DNA of 64,000 bases from contig NZ_LNDC01000135.1 in NCBI RefSeq assembly GCF_001870905.1, positions 1 to 64,000 on the forward strand. Direction: 5' to 3'. Within the stretch, counting starts at the first letter, position 1; each line of letters begins with the position of its first letter. The DNA comes from Geitlerinema sp. PCC 9228. GTDB taxonomy: Bacteria; Cyanobacteriota; Cyanobacteriia; Cyanobacteriales; PCC-9228. A program made the translations under genes and the position numbers. Below, one piece after another: positions 18,955 to 29,222 of the stretch. Under the pieces are notes generated by a model. The model saw only the letters and a program-made list of their open reading frames with translations, was not told the DNA's origin and did not search any database.

Positions 18955-19389
18955 TTAAGAAGATTTTTTCGACTGTCCGCTGCCCAGGATTTGTTCCTTG
19001 TAATTGGAAAACCCTTGAGCGAGTTCCTGGCGGGTAGATACATTTAGTAAATAGCGCCAGATAAACCAGGCCGAGTATCCCATGCCAATGACTTCAAATA
19101 AAGGCGCTAGTAGAGGAATTTCGTTAATCGCCGATAGGATAGCCAGCAGTACCTTCAACGTAATGATGGTACCAACAATCAGCAGTACCGTAACCAAAGG
19201 TTTTTGGTACTCCCCAAGGAAATTCCCAATTTGTTCCGGCAACTCAGACAGCAGTTGTAGAATTTTTTGTCTGGTTTGCTCCCATTGAGAATTGGATTCT
19301 TCCTCGGAAGCAACTGGAACCAAGTCACCGCGTTCCTCCGCGTTGACAGAAACGTTGGATTGCTCTTCTTTTTGAGTTTCGGAGTTCAT
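18955..19389 (-). CDS. CAAD-domain (CURT1-type) membrane protein
   Basis: 144 residues: an acidic, disordered N terminus (about 1-40), an amphipathic helix (WEQTRQKILQLLSELPEQIGNFL is spread over about 36-58), and two membrane helices (VTVLLIVGTIITLKVLLAILSAI and LLAPLFEVIGMGYSAWFIWRYLL). This architecture matches the CAAD/CURT1 family, which bends thylakoid membranes at grana margins and, in cyanobacteria, shapes thylakoid convergence zones. It is convergent with the tRNA-Gly unit. Family assignment is by pattern; I do not assign a symbol because cyanobacteria often have several CAAD proteins. Confidence 0.85.
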   Translation of the reverse strand: MNSETQKEEQSNVSVNAEERGDLVPVASEEESNSQWEQTRQKILQLLSELPEQIGNFLGEYQKPLVTVLLIVGTIITLKVLLAILSAINEIPLLAPLFEVIGMGYSAWFIWRYLLNVSTRQELAQGFSNYKEQILGSGQSKKSS

Positions 19390-19948
19390 AAGAATTCAGA
19401 GATTGAAGTACGATAACAGGTACAGCTTCAGATGCATGTGCGCGGCACTTCTTGCAGCTGGTTGGCACTAGGAACGCCAACCAATATCTCAGAAGTACCC
19501 AACTCCCATCAAAAAATGGGATTTGCTTCTAGCCTATTGAATATACACGCTAAACCTGGCCGCCAGCAAGACGGCAACCGGCTAAAATTTCCCCTTAGCT
19601 CAAAATAGGGTAGTATCTTTTAACCGTTTCCCATCTGGGAAAATCATACCGGTTTTTGTTAAAAAAGGTCAAACTCCTAGCGGTAGCCAAGATAGCTGCT
19701 GTTATTGCTAGCAGATAGATTGAAAGCAATTTGTTTCCCAGATATTTGTAAATAAAATTTAAAATAATTTAGGAATTGTTAGTAAAATCGCCTCTCCCCT
19801 TGTCCACCCCAACAGGATTCAGTACCCCGATGGCAGCAATGACGATCCGGGAAACGCTCAATTTTTATTGACCCAGTGCCGTCTAACTAGGATAAAAACC
19901 AGCTAGAATTATTCTTAGTTCCTTCTGATATTGGCGATCGCAATAACC
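19390..19948. other. Non-coding stretch before the hybrid kinase
   Basis: About 560 bases between the divergent CAAD protein and hybrid kinase genes. It is AT-rich in its second half (19730-19790) and must hold both promoters. I see no conserved gene, tRNA or clear repeat. A GCGATCGC octamer lies at 19934-19941, just before the kinase ATG. Confidence 0.6.
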
Positions 19949-22900
19949 ATGATTGAAATTTCTTCTCATTTTCTATTCACAAGTGGCTATATGCCTCATG
20001 GAAGTTGCTATCTTTGGCAAACACAACTTGTTTGGTTGCACGCACTGTCCGATTTTACCATCGCTATATCTTATTACATTATAACTTTATTGTTAATTTA
20101 CTTTATTTGGAAACGAAATGACATCCCCTTTAAAGGGATTTTTATTTTCTTTAGTCTTTTTATTCTTGGCTGCGGTACCACACATCTGTTAGAAGCGTGG
20201 ACTCTCTGGCATCCTACATATTGGTTTTCTGGTAGTATCAAAGCCATAACCAGTCTCATTTCCTGCTATACAGCCTTGTGGCTGGTTCCTGTCCTGCCAA
20301 AAATTATTGCTCTTCCCAGTCCCAAACCGCTAGAACAAGCCAACCAAGAATTAGCCAAACAAGTTTCCGAACGACAGCAAGCAGAAGAAAAAATCAAAAC
20401 CCTGAACAACGAACTAGAAACCAAAGTACAAGAACGCACCCAAGCCTTAGAAAAAGCCAACTCAAAACTGCAAAAAACCAGCGCCGAATTTCGTGCCATC
20501 TTCCGTTCGCTACCCGATGCCATCATCTTTGCCGACGAAAAACGGCAAATTGTGATGGTCAACCCAGCCTTTACAGACATATTTGGTTACCAATCCCAGG
20601 AAGTCTTGGGAAGAACGACCCAGTTTTTGTACGCCAACTCAGCAGACTTTTACCATCAAGGGGAACAACGGTTTAATGTCACTGCGTCCGAAGATCCTTC
20701 TCGCAAGGAAATCGCATATCAAACCCGCAACGGCAAAACCTTTTGGGGAGAAACCGTTGGTGTTCCCGTTCGAGACTCCCAAGACAACGTACTGGGATTT
20801 GTAGGTATTGTACGGGATGTCAGCGATCGCCGCCAGCGCCAGCAACAGCTACAACTGCTAGAACGAGCCATATCTGCCAGTTCCAATGGAATTTTAATTA
20901 GCGATGCCGCACAACCAGGCAATCCCATTATTTACGCAAATAAAGGCTTCGAACGTATAACTGGATATCAACAACATGAAATTCTAGGAAATAGCTGTAG
21001 CTTTCTGCAAGGAAACGAACGCTCGCAAGCCACAATCGATGAAATTCGCCAAGCCTTGCAAGAACAAAGAGGCTGCCACGTCACCTTAAGAAACTACCGC
21101 AAAGATGGTTCCCTATTTTGGAACGAACTATCCATTTCGCCAGTATGGGATAGCAACGGTCATTTAACCCATTATATCGGCGTTCAAACCGATATAACCG
21201 AGCGCAAATTAGCAGAAGCGCGTTTGCAGGAAAGCGAAGAGAAATTTCGGCAACTCGCAGAAAACATCAATCAAGTTTTCTGGATGAGTACCTTTGATTT
21301 TCGTCAAGTTTTGTACGTTAGTCCCGCTTATGAAAAAATCTGGGGAAGAGATCGGTCTTTCGTTTACCAAAACCCGCTTGCCTGGACAGATCCCATTCAT
21401 CCAGAAGACCGCGATCGCGTTATTTCTAAAATTGACAAGCAAGCATCGGGAGAATTTGACTTAGAATATCGTATTGTCCGTCCCGACGGCGAAATTCGTT
21501 GGATTCGCGACCGCGCTTTTGGCGTTTACAACGAGCAAGGGGAACTTTATCGTATAGCTGGTATCGCCGAAGACATTACCAACCGCAAACTTGCCGAACA
21601 AAAATCCCAAGCCGAAGAAGAAGCATTGCGCGACCTTTATCAAATTGCTTCTTCCCAAAAACTGACCTTCCATCGACGCTTGCAAGCTTTACTCACCATG
21701 GGAAGACAAAAATTTGGCATGGAAATGGGTATAATCTCCCACATCCAAGGCGATCGCTACCAAATCCAAGCCATACAGACCCCATCCAAATCTTCCCTAA
21801 ATATCCAAACTGGGGATATTTTCAACCTACAAGATACCTTTTGCCAGCAAGTATTGGCCTCCGAAGAACCCATCGCTTTTCGGAATGCCGGAAATAACGA
21901 CACCTGGCGCATTCATCCAGCCTATCAAACCACCCAAATCGAAGCTTTTCTGGGAACGCGGATTGTAGTTGGTAGTTTTCCTTACGGTACCCTGAGTTTT
22001 TTCAGCCTTCACCCGCGCCGGCAAGACTTTCAAGAAAGCGATCGCCAACTCATTCGACTGATGGCACAGTGGATCGGAAACGAACTCAATCGCCAACAAC
22101 TGGTTTGCTCTTTAGAACGACAAGTACAGCGGAGTCAACTAACCGAACAAATTACAAACCAAATTCGCCAAAGTTGGTATCCCCAAGACATTTTCGACAC
22201 CGCCGCCAGTCAAATCGGTCGTGCCTTCAACGCCTCTCGCTGCCTGATTCACAGCTATAGCAACGATTCCATGCCAAAAATTCCGCTAGTTTCCCAATAC
22301 GTCAAACCCGAAGTACCCCATCTGAGCTACCAAGTACCAGTTCATAACAATCCTCACGTCTGGAAAATTTTAGAAAAAGACCAAGCCGTGGTCTCTCCCA
22401 ACGTTTATACCGACCCTTTACTAACTCCCGCAACTGACTTGTGTCGCCAGATTGGTCTCAAATCCATGCTTGCCATTCGGACTTCCTACCGCGACGAACC
22501 CAATGGCATCATTGCACTGCACCAAGTAGATACATACCGAGAATGGACCTCAGCCGAAATCGAACTGTTAGAAACCGTTGCCGCACAACTGGGAATTGCT
22601 CTGGCACAAGCCAATTTATTGCAAGCCGAAACCAATCGCCGTACCGAACTCAGTACCGCCAACCAACAATTGCAACGTGCCAAACAAGAAGCCGAAGCCG
22701 CCAACCGTGCCAAAAGCGAATTTCTAGCCATGATGAGCCACGAAATTCGTACGCCGATGAACGCCATTGTTGGCATGGCAGAACTCCTGCAGCAAACCCA
22801 CCTCAGCGAACAACAACGGGAGTGTACCGAAACCATCGCCGACAGCAGCCAGGTTTTGTTAGCACTCATTAACGATATTCTTGATTTTTCTAAAATTGAG

Positions 22901-24733
22901 TCCAATCGACTGGAACTGGAAACGCAACCTTTCTCCATTTACCGCTGCGTCGAAAGCTCCTTAGATTTGGTTTCTCCCAAAGCCAATGACAAACAGTTGG
23001 ATTTGGCTTACTGGATCTCGCCAGAGGTTCCGGAAATTCTGACTGGAGACGAAAACCGATTGCAACAAATTTTGCTCAATCTTTTGAGCAATGCCGTTAA
23101 ATTTACCGAAACGGGAGAAGTGCTGCTGGCGGTATCTGCCAAATCTCAGTCGCCATCTACTTACCAACTCACTTTTGCAGTACGGGATACGGGAGTTGGT
23201 ATTACTGCCAAATCAATGGAGCAATTATTTCATGCGTTCGTACAAGCTGATAGTTCCATTTCCCGTCGCTACGGCGGTACGGGATTGGGGTTGGCAATTA
23301 GCCAGCGTTTGGTAGAAGTGATGGAGGGTACCATTTGGGTAGAAAGTCAAGGAAATATCGGTGGTTCTCCTCCTGGTGAATGGGAATCGCCAATTCCAGC
23401 TTTTATATCAACAGTGGATTTTGGTTCTATTTTTTATTTTCGTGTGGTGCTGGCTGTGGCGGCAGAAGCCGACGAACCCTCTATTTTTTCCCAAACCCAA
23501 CCCATAGCTGAATGGCAACAAAAGCGTTTGCTGTTGGTGGATGGCAATCTTACCCAGCGAGAAGTTTATACGCGGCGTATGGAATCGTGGGGAATGCAGG
23601 TGTTGGCGGTAGCTTCTGCTTCCGAGGCACTGGCTTGCTTGCAGCGGGGAGAGTTCTTTGATGCTGCCATGACGAACAGCCATCTGCCAGATATGGATGG
23701 TGTGGTGTTGGCAGAACAAATCCAAAATTTGGATATCTCGCCAAAAAATATGCCGTTGGTTTTATTAAGTTCTGTGAATATTTCTCGTTGGCAAGCGACA
23801 GTACGCGATCGCTTTGACAAAATTGTCGAGCAACCAGTGAAATTGACCCAACTGTATCAAATTTTAGCGTCCATCCTAGCCGTACCATCCCAACCATTCG
23901 CTGCTACCGAAACCACACAACCAACTGCCAAACATTCTACTGGTACGGATGCTTCCCCTTCATCGGTGCGCATTTTATTGGTAGAAGATATACCAGCCAA
24001 CCAAAAAGTAGCACAGCAAATGTTGCAAACCTTGGGATACCACGCCGATACTGTAGAAAACGGTTTGCAAGCCGTGGCTGCCTGCCAGCAAATCCCCTAC
24101 GATATTGTGCTGATGGACGTGCAAATGCCGGAGATGGATGGTTTGACGGCAACCCGTCACCTGCGTCAAGAAAATTTACAGCGCCGTCCTTATATTATTG
24201 GGATTACCGCACATGCTAGTTTGAGCGATCGCGAACAGTGCCTGCAAGCTGGTATGGATGACTATATTAGCAAACCCATTCGCCTGTCCAAACTAACATC
24301 GGCGTTGCAGGTTTGGTGGGACGGGAACCAATCGAGTACGCCATCGCCAGTATCTCCAGAAAATACAGAAGACACAACCACATCGGCTATTAACTGGGAA
24401 ATTTTGCGAGAATTACAAAAAGCAGGTGGTGGCGATCGCGAATTCGTGCAAGAAGTGATAAATAGTTACTTAGAAGATGCTCCCCAGCGGCTAGAAGCCA
24501 TCGAACAAGCTATTGCGAAAAACCAATCCCAACAACTCACATCATCAGCTCATGCCTTGAAATCTCTCAGTGCTACCGTAGGAGCTAGCTATCTAGCCAA
24601 TTTATGCGAACAACTCCAGGAACTAGGCAAACAAAATCGTGTGGAAGAGTCTTCCGAGATAGCAACCCAATTGCCTGATGCCTTTTCTCAAGTTCGCCAA
24701 GCTTTGCAAGAACAACTGCAAGAACAACTGTAA
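19949..24733 (+). CDS. Hybrid histidine kinase with ethylene-receptor domain
   Basis: 1594 residues from the ATG at 19949 (a TTG at 19931 adds six residues). Domains in order: three membrane helices of ethylene-receptor (ETR1) type, about 24-120; coiled coil 126-178; three PAS domains, about 180-294, 303-420 and 430-547; two GAF domains, about 560-718 and 731-894; HisKA with phospho-His931 in [11 protein letters not shown]; HATPase with [26 protein letters not shown] and [10 protein letters not shown]; a receiver with Asn1243 where Asp is expected; a normal receiver with Asp1390; and an Hpt domain with His1535. The ETR1 copper/ethylene residues are kept as Asp35, Tyr42, Ile72, Cys75 and His79. 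Predicted to sense a ligand at the membrane and relay phosphate internally. The GGDEF regulator begins 25 bases downstream. Confidence 0.9.
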   Translation: MIEISSHFLFTSGYMPHGSCYLWQTQLVWLHALSDFTIAISYYIITLLLIYFIWKRNDIPFKGIFIFFSLFILGCGTTHLLEAWTLWHPTYWFSGSIKAITSLISCYTALWLVPVLPKIIALPSPKPLEQANQELAKQVSERQQAEEKIKTLNNELETKVQERTQALEKANSKLQKTSAEFRAIFRSLPDAIIFADEKRQIVMVNPAFTDIFGYQSQEVLGRTTQFLYANSADFYHQGEQRFNVTASEDPSRKEIAYQTRNGKTFWGETVGVPVRDSQDNVLGFVGIVRDVSDRRQRQQQLQLLERAISASSNGILISDAAQPGNPIIYANKGFERITGYQQHEILGNSCSFLQGNERSQATIDEIRQALQEQRGCHVTLRNYRKDGSLFWNELSISPVWDSNGHLTHYIGVQTDITERKLAEARLQESEEKFRQLAENINQVFWMSTFDFRQVLYVSPAYEKIWGRDRSFVYQNPLAWTDPIHPEDRDRVISKIDKQASGEFDLEYRIVRPDGEIRWIRDRAFGVYNEQGELYRIAGIAEDITNRKLAEQKSQAEEEALRDLYQIASSQKLTFHRRLQALLTMGRQKFGMEMGIISHIQGDRYQIQAIQTPSKSSLNIQTGDIFNLQDTFCQQVLASEEPIAFRNAGNNDTWRIHPAYQTTQIEAFLGTRIVVGSFPYGTLSFFSLHPRRQDFQESDRQLIRLMAQWIGNELNRQQLVCSLERQVQRSQLTEQITNQIRQSWYPQDIFDTAASQIGRAFNASRCLIHSYSNDSMPKIPLVSQYVKPEVPHLSYQVPVHNNPHVWKILEKDQAVVSPNVYTDPLLTPATDLCRQIGLKSMLAIRTSYRDEPNGIIALHQVDTYREWTSAEIELLETVAAQLGIALAQANLLQAETNRRTELSTANQQLQRAKQEAEAANRAKSEFLAMMSHEIRTPMNAIVGMAELLQQTHLSEQQRECTETIADSSQVLLALINDILDFSKIESNRLELETQPFSIYRCVESSLDLVSPKANDKQLDLAYWISPEVPEILTGDENRLQQILLNLLSNAVKFTETGEVLLAVSAKSQSPSTYQLTFAVRDTGVGITAKSMEQLFHAFVQADSSISRRYGGTGLGLAISQRLVEVMEGTIWVESQGNIGGSPPGEWESPIPAFISTVDFGSIFYFRVVLAVAAEADEPSIFSQTQPIAEWQQKRLLLVDGNLTQREVYTRRMESWGMQVLAVASASEALACLQRGEFFDAAMTNSHLPDMDGVVLAEQIQNLDISPKNMPLVLLSSVNISRWQATVRDRFDKIVEQPVKLTQLYQILASILAVPSQPFAATETTQPTAKHSTGTDASPSSVRILLVEDIPANQKVAQQMLQTLGYHADTVENGLQAVAACQQIPYDIVLMDVQMPEMDGLTATRHLRQENLQRRPYIIGITAHASLSDREQCLQAGMDDYISKPIRLSKLTSALQVWWDGNQSSTPSPVSPENTEDTTTSAINWEILRELQKAGGGDREFVQEVINSYLEDAPQRLEAIEQAIAKNQSQQLTSSAHALKSLSATVGASYLANLCEQLQELGKQNRVEESSEIATQLPDAFSQVRQALQEQLQEQL

Positions 24734-24758
24734 CTATCTCAAGAGCGTTAGGTTTCCC

Positions 24759-25805
24759 ATGTCTGAAAGCAACCATCCCGAGCAACCATCCCGCATTCTC
24801 ATCGTAGACGACGAAAAAACCCTGCGATTGGTGTTGCGTCGTACTCTAGAAAAACAAGGCTATTCTATCCTAGAAGCTGCTAATGGCAAAGACGCTTTGC
24901 AAATTTGTGCCGAACAATCCGTTGATATGGTTTTACTGGATGCCATGATGCCAGGGATGGATGGCTTTACTTGTTGTACCAAATTGCATGAAATGCAGCT
25001 GCAAGATGTGCCGCCAGTGTTGATGGTGACTGTTTTAGAAGATTCCAAATCTGTGGATTTGGCGTTTGAGGTGGGTGCCACTGACTACGTGACCAAACCC
25101 ATTCACTGGCCAGTTTTGCGCCAGCGGGTACGTCGGCTGTTGCAACAACGGTGGATGATGCAAGAAATTCACCGCAAAATGGAAACCGAACAGGCGTTAA
25201 TCGCTCAGTTGGAAGCAGCCAACCGCGAGTTGCAACGGTTAGCCACGGTCGATGGTTTAACCGAAATTGCCAATCGCCGTCGTTTTAACGATTATTTAAA
25301 CTGGGCGTGGCAACATTTAGCTAGAGAAGGCTCGTTTTTATCGATTGTGCTGTGCGATGTAGATTTTTTTAAGCAGTACAACGATACTTACGGCCATCAA
25401 ACTGGCGATGCCTGTTTGCATCAAGTAGCGGAGGTTTTGACGCAAGTAGCCAAACGTTCTACAGATTTGGTGGCACGCTACGGCGGCGAGGAATTTGCTC
25501 TAATTTTGCTCAATACCAACCTGGAAGGAGCTATTTATTTAGCAGAACAAGTTCGAGACCAAGTCAAAAAACTGGCTATTCCCCACGCCAAGTCCAAGAT
25601 TGCCCCGGTAGTGACCCTCAGTTGTGGGGTGGCTTCTGTCATTCCCCAACCTGACTTCAGCGAAGACCTGTTGCTTTCTGTAGCAGATGATAGCCTCTAC
25701 GAAGCGAAAATGCAAGGACGCGATCGCGTGGTTTCCAACACTCGAACTCTGGCAGATATCTTGGAGGAAAAACAAATTCGCGGGACAATAGAAGGCGATA
25801 GGTGA
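24759..25805 (+). CDS. REC-GGDEF response regulator (diguanylate cyclase)
   Basis: 348 residues from the ATG at 24759. The N-terminal receiver (ILIVDDEKTLRLVLRR; phospho-Asp in MVLLDAMMPGMDG; conserved Lys in DYVTKPI) is followed by a coiled linker and a GGDEF domain with the active motif ARYGGEEFALIL. An RSTD motif five residues before GGEEF is an intact c-di-GMP product-inhibition I-site. Predicted to make c-di-GMP when phosphorylated. The 25-base gap to the hybrid kinase, same strand, makes it the likely output partner. The frame is open upstream inside the kinase gene, but conserved sequence begins at MSESNH. Confidence 0.93.
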   Translation: MSESNHPEQPSRILIVDDEKTLRLVLRRTLEKQGYSILEAANGKDALQICAEQSVDMVLLDAMMPGMDGFTCCTKLHEMQLQDVPPVLMVTVLEDSKSVDLAFEVGATDYVTKPIHWPVLRQRVRRLLQQRWMMQEIHRKMETEQALIAQLEAANRELQRLATVDGLTEIANRRRFNDYLNWAWQHLAREGSFLSIVLCDVDFFKQYNDTYGHQTGDACLHQVAEVLTQVAKRSTDLVARYGGEEFALILLNTNLEGAIYLAEQVRDQVKKLAIPHAKSKIAPVVTLSCGVASVIPQPDFSEDLLLSVADDSLYEAKMQGRDRVVSNTRTLADILEEKQIRGTIEGDR

Positions 25806-25825
25806 CTCATTTTGAGCTTGTAAGC

Positions 25826-26506
25826 ATGTCTATGATTTACCTTCCCGTTTCTTTAATTTTGTTCCTGTTGTTGTTGCTGCTATTTCCTTTTATCTGGTTT
25901 GCCATTACGCTGGATGCTTTGGAAATTGCAGCAGCCAAACTCGGTTTTTCTCCGGATGTGGCGTTGCTGTTGCTGGCTGCTAGTATTCTCGGCAGTACCA
26001 TTAACATTCCCATCTACGAAGTTGAGTCGGAAGTACCTGTCGCTTCCAGCATTACGGAAATGTGGTTGCGCCAGTTTTGGGGAATTCCGCTACGCAAAAT
26101 CGAACAAAAAACCGTGGTTGCTCTCAATGTTGGCGGTGGTTTGATTCCAATTGTTTTGGCTTTGTACCAACTCAGACAAGCGAGTTTTGTCAAAATTGCG
26201 GTGGTGACTGCCATTGTGACGCTGGTTTGCTATTTTGCTTCTAACGTGGTTCCCGGCATTGGGATTAGTATGAATCCTTTGCTGCCACCGGTTACGGCTT
26301 CTTTGTGTGCCATTTTGCTTACGGAAGCCTCAGCAGAAGCCCCACCCATTGCGTTTGCTGGTGGGGTATTGGGTACGTTAATTGGTGCCGATTTGCTGAA
26401 TTTACGCGCCATTCAACGCATGAGTCCTGGGGTTTTGAGCATTGGTGGTGCCGGCGTTTTTGATGGCATTGCTTTGTGCGGCTTTTTTGCTTTGTTGCTT
26501 AGTTGA
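25826..26506 (+). CDS. DUF1614 family membrane protein
   Basis: About 226 residues with six or seven hydrophobic segments. Two segments, GSTINIPIYEV near the N-terminal third and SPGVLSIGGAGVFDGI near the C terminus, match what I know of DUF1614 proteins, whose function is unknown. An ATG at 25826 is chosen; a GTG at 25802 that overlaps the previous stop and an ATG at 25832 are alternatives. It follows the GGDEF gene closely and probably shares its transcript. No catalytic motif is visible. Confidence 0.75.
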   Translation: MSMIYLPVSLILFLLLLLLFPFIWFAITLDALEIAAAKLGFSPDVALLLLAASILGSTINIPIYEVESEVPVASSITEMWLRQFWGIPLRKIEQKTVVALNVGGGLIPIVLALYQLRQASFVKIAVVTAIVTLVCYFASNVVPGIGISMNPLLPPVTASLCAILLTEASAEAPPIAFAGGVLGTLIGADLLNLRAIQRMSPGVLSIGGAGVFDGIALCGFFALLLS

Positions 26507-26520
26507 TGTTGTAATAGTCA

Positions 26521-26553
26521 AGCGATCGCGCCATTGCAGTTGGGGCGATCGCT
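26521..26553. terminator. Bidirectional terminator built from two HIP1 octamers
   Basis: A perfect 9-bp inverted repeat (AGCGATCGC / GCGATCGCT), extendable by GCC / GGG-type pairs, lies between the convergent DUF1614 and dehydrogenase genes. A-rich and T-rich bases flank it. Each arm contains a GCGATCGC octamer. Confidence 0.65.
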
Positions 26554-26575
26554 ATGATAAAAAACAATTTTTAGG

Positions 26576-27589
26576 CTATTTTTTGGTTTGTATCCGTTCT
26601 ACTGATACTTCATTGGGGCACTCCTCTCCCTTTTCTACCTGAGAAATATTGCTTAATGTGGTTTCAGCAATTTTGGTGAGGGCTTCTCGGGTAAAGAATG
26701 CCTGGTGTCCGGTAATCAAAACATTGGGAAAAGTGAGCAATCGTTCAAAGGTATCGTCTTGAATGACAATTTCCGATAAATCTTCAAAAAACAGGTCTTC
26801 TTCCTGTTCGTACACATCCAATCCCAAGGAACCGATTTTACCGGATTTTAACCCATCAATAACCGCCTGGGTATCGATCAAACCGCCGCGGCTAGTGTTG
26901 ATCAGCATAACACCGTCTTGCATGCGGCTGACTGTTTCTGGGTTAATCAGATGGTAGGTATCTGGCGTTAGTGGACAGTGCAAGCTAATCACATGGGAAC
27001 GGGAGAAAATTTCCTCCAGGGAAACGTATTCTACCCCCATTTCCTTGCACTCAGGATTGGGGTAGAGGTCGTAAGCAAGCAGCTTGCAGCCAAATCCTTG
27101 AAAAATCCGCGCCACAATAGCACCAATCTTGCCAGTACCGACAATGCCTACAGTACGCTGGTGGAAGTCAAACCCAAGCAAACCGTTGAGGGAAAAGTTA
27201 CTCTCGCGGACCCGGTTGTAGGCACGGTGAATTTTGCGATTGAGGGCAATGGCTAATCCTACCGTATATTCTGCCACAGCATGGGGAGAATAGGCAGGAA
27301 CGCGGACCACCGTTTGTCCCATTTCTTTCGCCGTCTGCAGGTCCACATTGTTAAATCCCGCACATCGCAGGGCAATGACTTGGGTTCCCCCTTCGGCGAG
27401 TTTCCGCAAAGCTTCGGCGTTTACATTATCGTGAACGAACGCACAAACAGCAGGATAGCCATACGCTAGAGGAACCGTTTCTGGATTTAAACTCGGTTCC
27501 AGGAAAGTAATTTCGTGGTGGTAATTTTGGTTAGCAGCTTCTAGGAAAGCGCGGTCGTAGCTTTTGGTGCTAAAAACAGCCAGTTTCAT
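26576..27589 (-). CDS. D-lactate dehydrogenase-like 2-hydroxyacid dehydrogenase
   Basis: 337 residues of the D-isomer-specific 2-hydroxyacid dehydrogenase family, using NAD(H) to interconvert a 2-oxo acid and its D-hydroxy acid. The Rossmann motif GIVGTGKIGAIVARIF is near residues 149-164. Catalytic-region segments are ALRCAGFNNVDL (Arg), HCPLTPDTYHLIN, TSRGGLID and the His in ITGHQAFFTREAL. The N terminus (KLAVFSTKSYDRAFL) is that of LdhA-type fermentative D-lactate dehydrogenases, so pyruvate is the likely substrate. It lies downstream of the second GGDEF gene, on the same strand. Confidence 0.9.
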   Translation of the reverse strand: MKLAVFSTKSYDRAFLEAANQNYHHEITFLEPSLNPETVPLAYGYPAVCAFVHDNVNAEALRKLAEGGTQVIALRCAGFNNVDLQTAKEMGQTVVRVPAYSPHAVAEYTVGLAIALNRKIHRAYNRVRESNFSLNGLLGFDFHQRTVGIVGTGKIGAIVARIFQGFGCKLLAYDLYPNPECKEMGVEYVSLEEIFSRSHVISLHCPLTPDTYHLINPETVSRMQDGVMLINTSRGGLIDTQAVIDGLKSGKIGSLGLDVYEQEEDLFFEDLSEIVIQDDTFERLLTFPNVLITGHQAFFTREALTKIAETTLSNISQVEKGEECPNEVSVERIQTKK

Positions 27590-27677
27590 GATTTTTCCCT
27601 TATGCCCATGCTGTTATGGGAATTGCAACAGCCAGCTTTAGGATAACGTCTATTTTCAGTTCTTTTCCGTACCACAT

Positions 27678-28808
27678 TCATGTAGTATTTTCTGTGTATA
27701 ATTTAAAGCGATCGCGACCAGCTTGTTTGGCTTGATACAAAGCGCGATCGGCACATTCGATGAGCGTTTCGCTAGTCATCTGACTCGTAGGCACCAAACT
27801 GGCAATTCCCAAACTTAAGGTAACGTAACTACTAACCGGGGAGGCAGCATGGGGCAAACACAAGCTTCGCACGGCCCCCTGGATATTTTTCGCCACCTCA
27901 ATGGCCCCCGCAGCCGGCGTTTGCGGTAAAATAACAGCAAATTCTTCTCCCCCGTAGCGAGCCACCAAATCCGCCGGTCGTCTAGCTGCACGCCTGATGG
28001 CTTCCGCAACGCTGCGCAAACATCTGTCGCCTTCTTGGTGACCGTGGGTATCGTTAAATCGTTTGAAAAAATCTACATCGCAAATAATTAGAGAAAGGTA
28101 AAGTTTGGCTTCCAATAGCTGCTTCCACTGTTGCTGTAAATATTCTTCAAATCGCCGGCGATTGGTTACTTGGGTTAGCGGATCGATATAAGCCAGATCT
28201 TTTAATTCTTTGTTAGCGACAGATAGCTCTTCGCAAAGGCTGTGTAGCAATTCTGTTGCTAGGGTATGAATTTGCGATTGCGCTAGTAAAAGTTGGTGGA
28301 TATCTAGAATTTTATAAGTAGGAAGATGGGAATAGACACCAACTGTAGAATTTTGATGGGAGGGCTGGCGAACCACCACTGGCTCGTACAGCAAATGCGG
28401 CGGTCGGGATAAAACCAGCTGGGCGGCTTTAGAAATCAAAGTTTGTTGGGGAATCACCATTAAATGAACCGTCACAAACCGATATAAATTCCCCACCGGC
28501 CTTCTTAAAAAAAGTTCCCGACCGTAAGGACGGCTGAGTTGTTCGAAAAAATGCCGTCGAGAGATCATTCCTACCAACTCTCCTCCATACATCAGGATAA
28601 TCCCTGGTAGGAAAGGGTTGCTTTCAAAAGCTTGACAAGCTTGGTAAGAGTAGCTATAAATATCTAATTGAGCTTCGTATAGCTGCAATTCTGCCAGTGT
28701 AGACTCTAAGGAAAAATGGCTCTTGTATTTGCTCGGCGGACGCAGGTACTGCTCTAGCTCTGGTATATCCATAAGAAGTTCGGCAATAACGCTTGGCACC
28801 AAACGCAC
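27678..28808 (-). CDS. GGDEF diguanylate cyclase with CBS-like N terminus
   Basis: 376 residues from a GTG at 28808 (an ATG at 28772, MDIPELEQYL, is an alternative). About residues 60-170 resemble a degenerate CBS-pair module (ILMYGGELVGMISRRHFFEQL). A coiled linker leads to the GGDEF domain (about 210-376), with ARYGGEEFAVIL and an RPAD I-site five residues upstream, so it should be an active, product-inhibited c-di-GMP synthase. It has no receiver or membrane helix. It may sense a nucleotide through the CBS-like part; that is inference. Confidence 0.88.
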   Translation of the reverse strand: MRLVPSVIAELLMDIPELEQYLRPPSKYKSHFSLESTLAELQLYEAQLDIYSYSYQACQAFESNPFLPGIILMYGGELVGMISRRHFFEQLSRPYGRELFLRRPVGNLYRFVTVHLMVIPQQTLISKAAQLVLSRPPHLLYEPVVVRQPSHQNSTVGVYSHLPTYKILDIHQLLLAQSQIHTLATELLHSLCEELSVANKELKDLAYIDPLTQVTNRRRFEEYLQQQWKQLLEAKLYLSLIICDVDFFKRFNDTHGHQEGDRCLRSVAEAIRRAARRPADLVARYGGEEFAVILPQTPAAGAIEVAKNIQGAVRSLCLPHAASPVSSYVTLSLGIASLVPTSQMTSETLIECADRALYQAKQAGRDRFKLYTENTT

Positions 28809-29222
28809 GAGTAGATTTTTCTCCCAGAAAAAGAAAATGAATTTTTCTCGCTATGTCTATTAACTATTGTATGGCACAAAATTCTCAGGCGTTGAATTTT
28901 TGGAATTTCTTTATTGGGGAGAATCTAGCGATCGCTGGTTGATGGTTTCATTACATGTACCGCTCGAAGCGCTCCGAGAATATTCTGAAAATAAATACAA
29001 CCCCGTTTCAGGAAAGCCCATCAATTCTCCGTACATCTATCCTTGACAAAATCGAATCCCTTTTTTCTGCCCAAGCAGTTGCTGGTGAAAGTATCTAGGA
29101 CCCCCAGGAGAAACAAACATAAAAGATAACATTTTTTCATCAGATATCTATCTATTTTGCCGCGATCGCCTCGTACAATAAGAAGCAGGTATTGCAAGCG
29201 AAACGGAGGAAAGCAACCATCC
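28809..29222. other. Non-coding stretch upstream of ccmK3
   Basis: About 410 bases between the divergent GGDEF gene and ccmK3. It must hold both promoters. A TACAAT at 29174-29179 could be the -10 of the ccmK promoter, but I see no matching -35. The ccmK3 ribosome-binding bases GGAGGAAAG lie at 29204-29212. No gene or repeat recognised. Confidence 0.5.
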
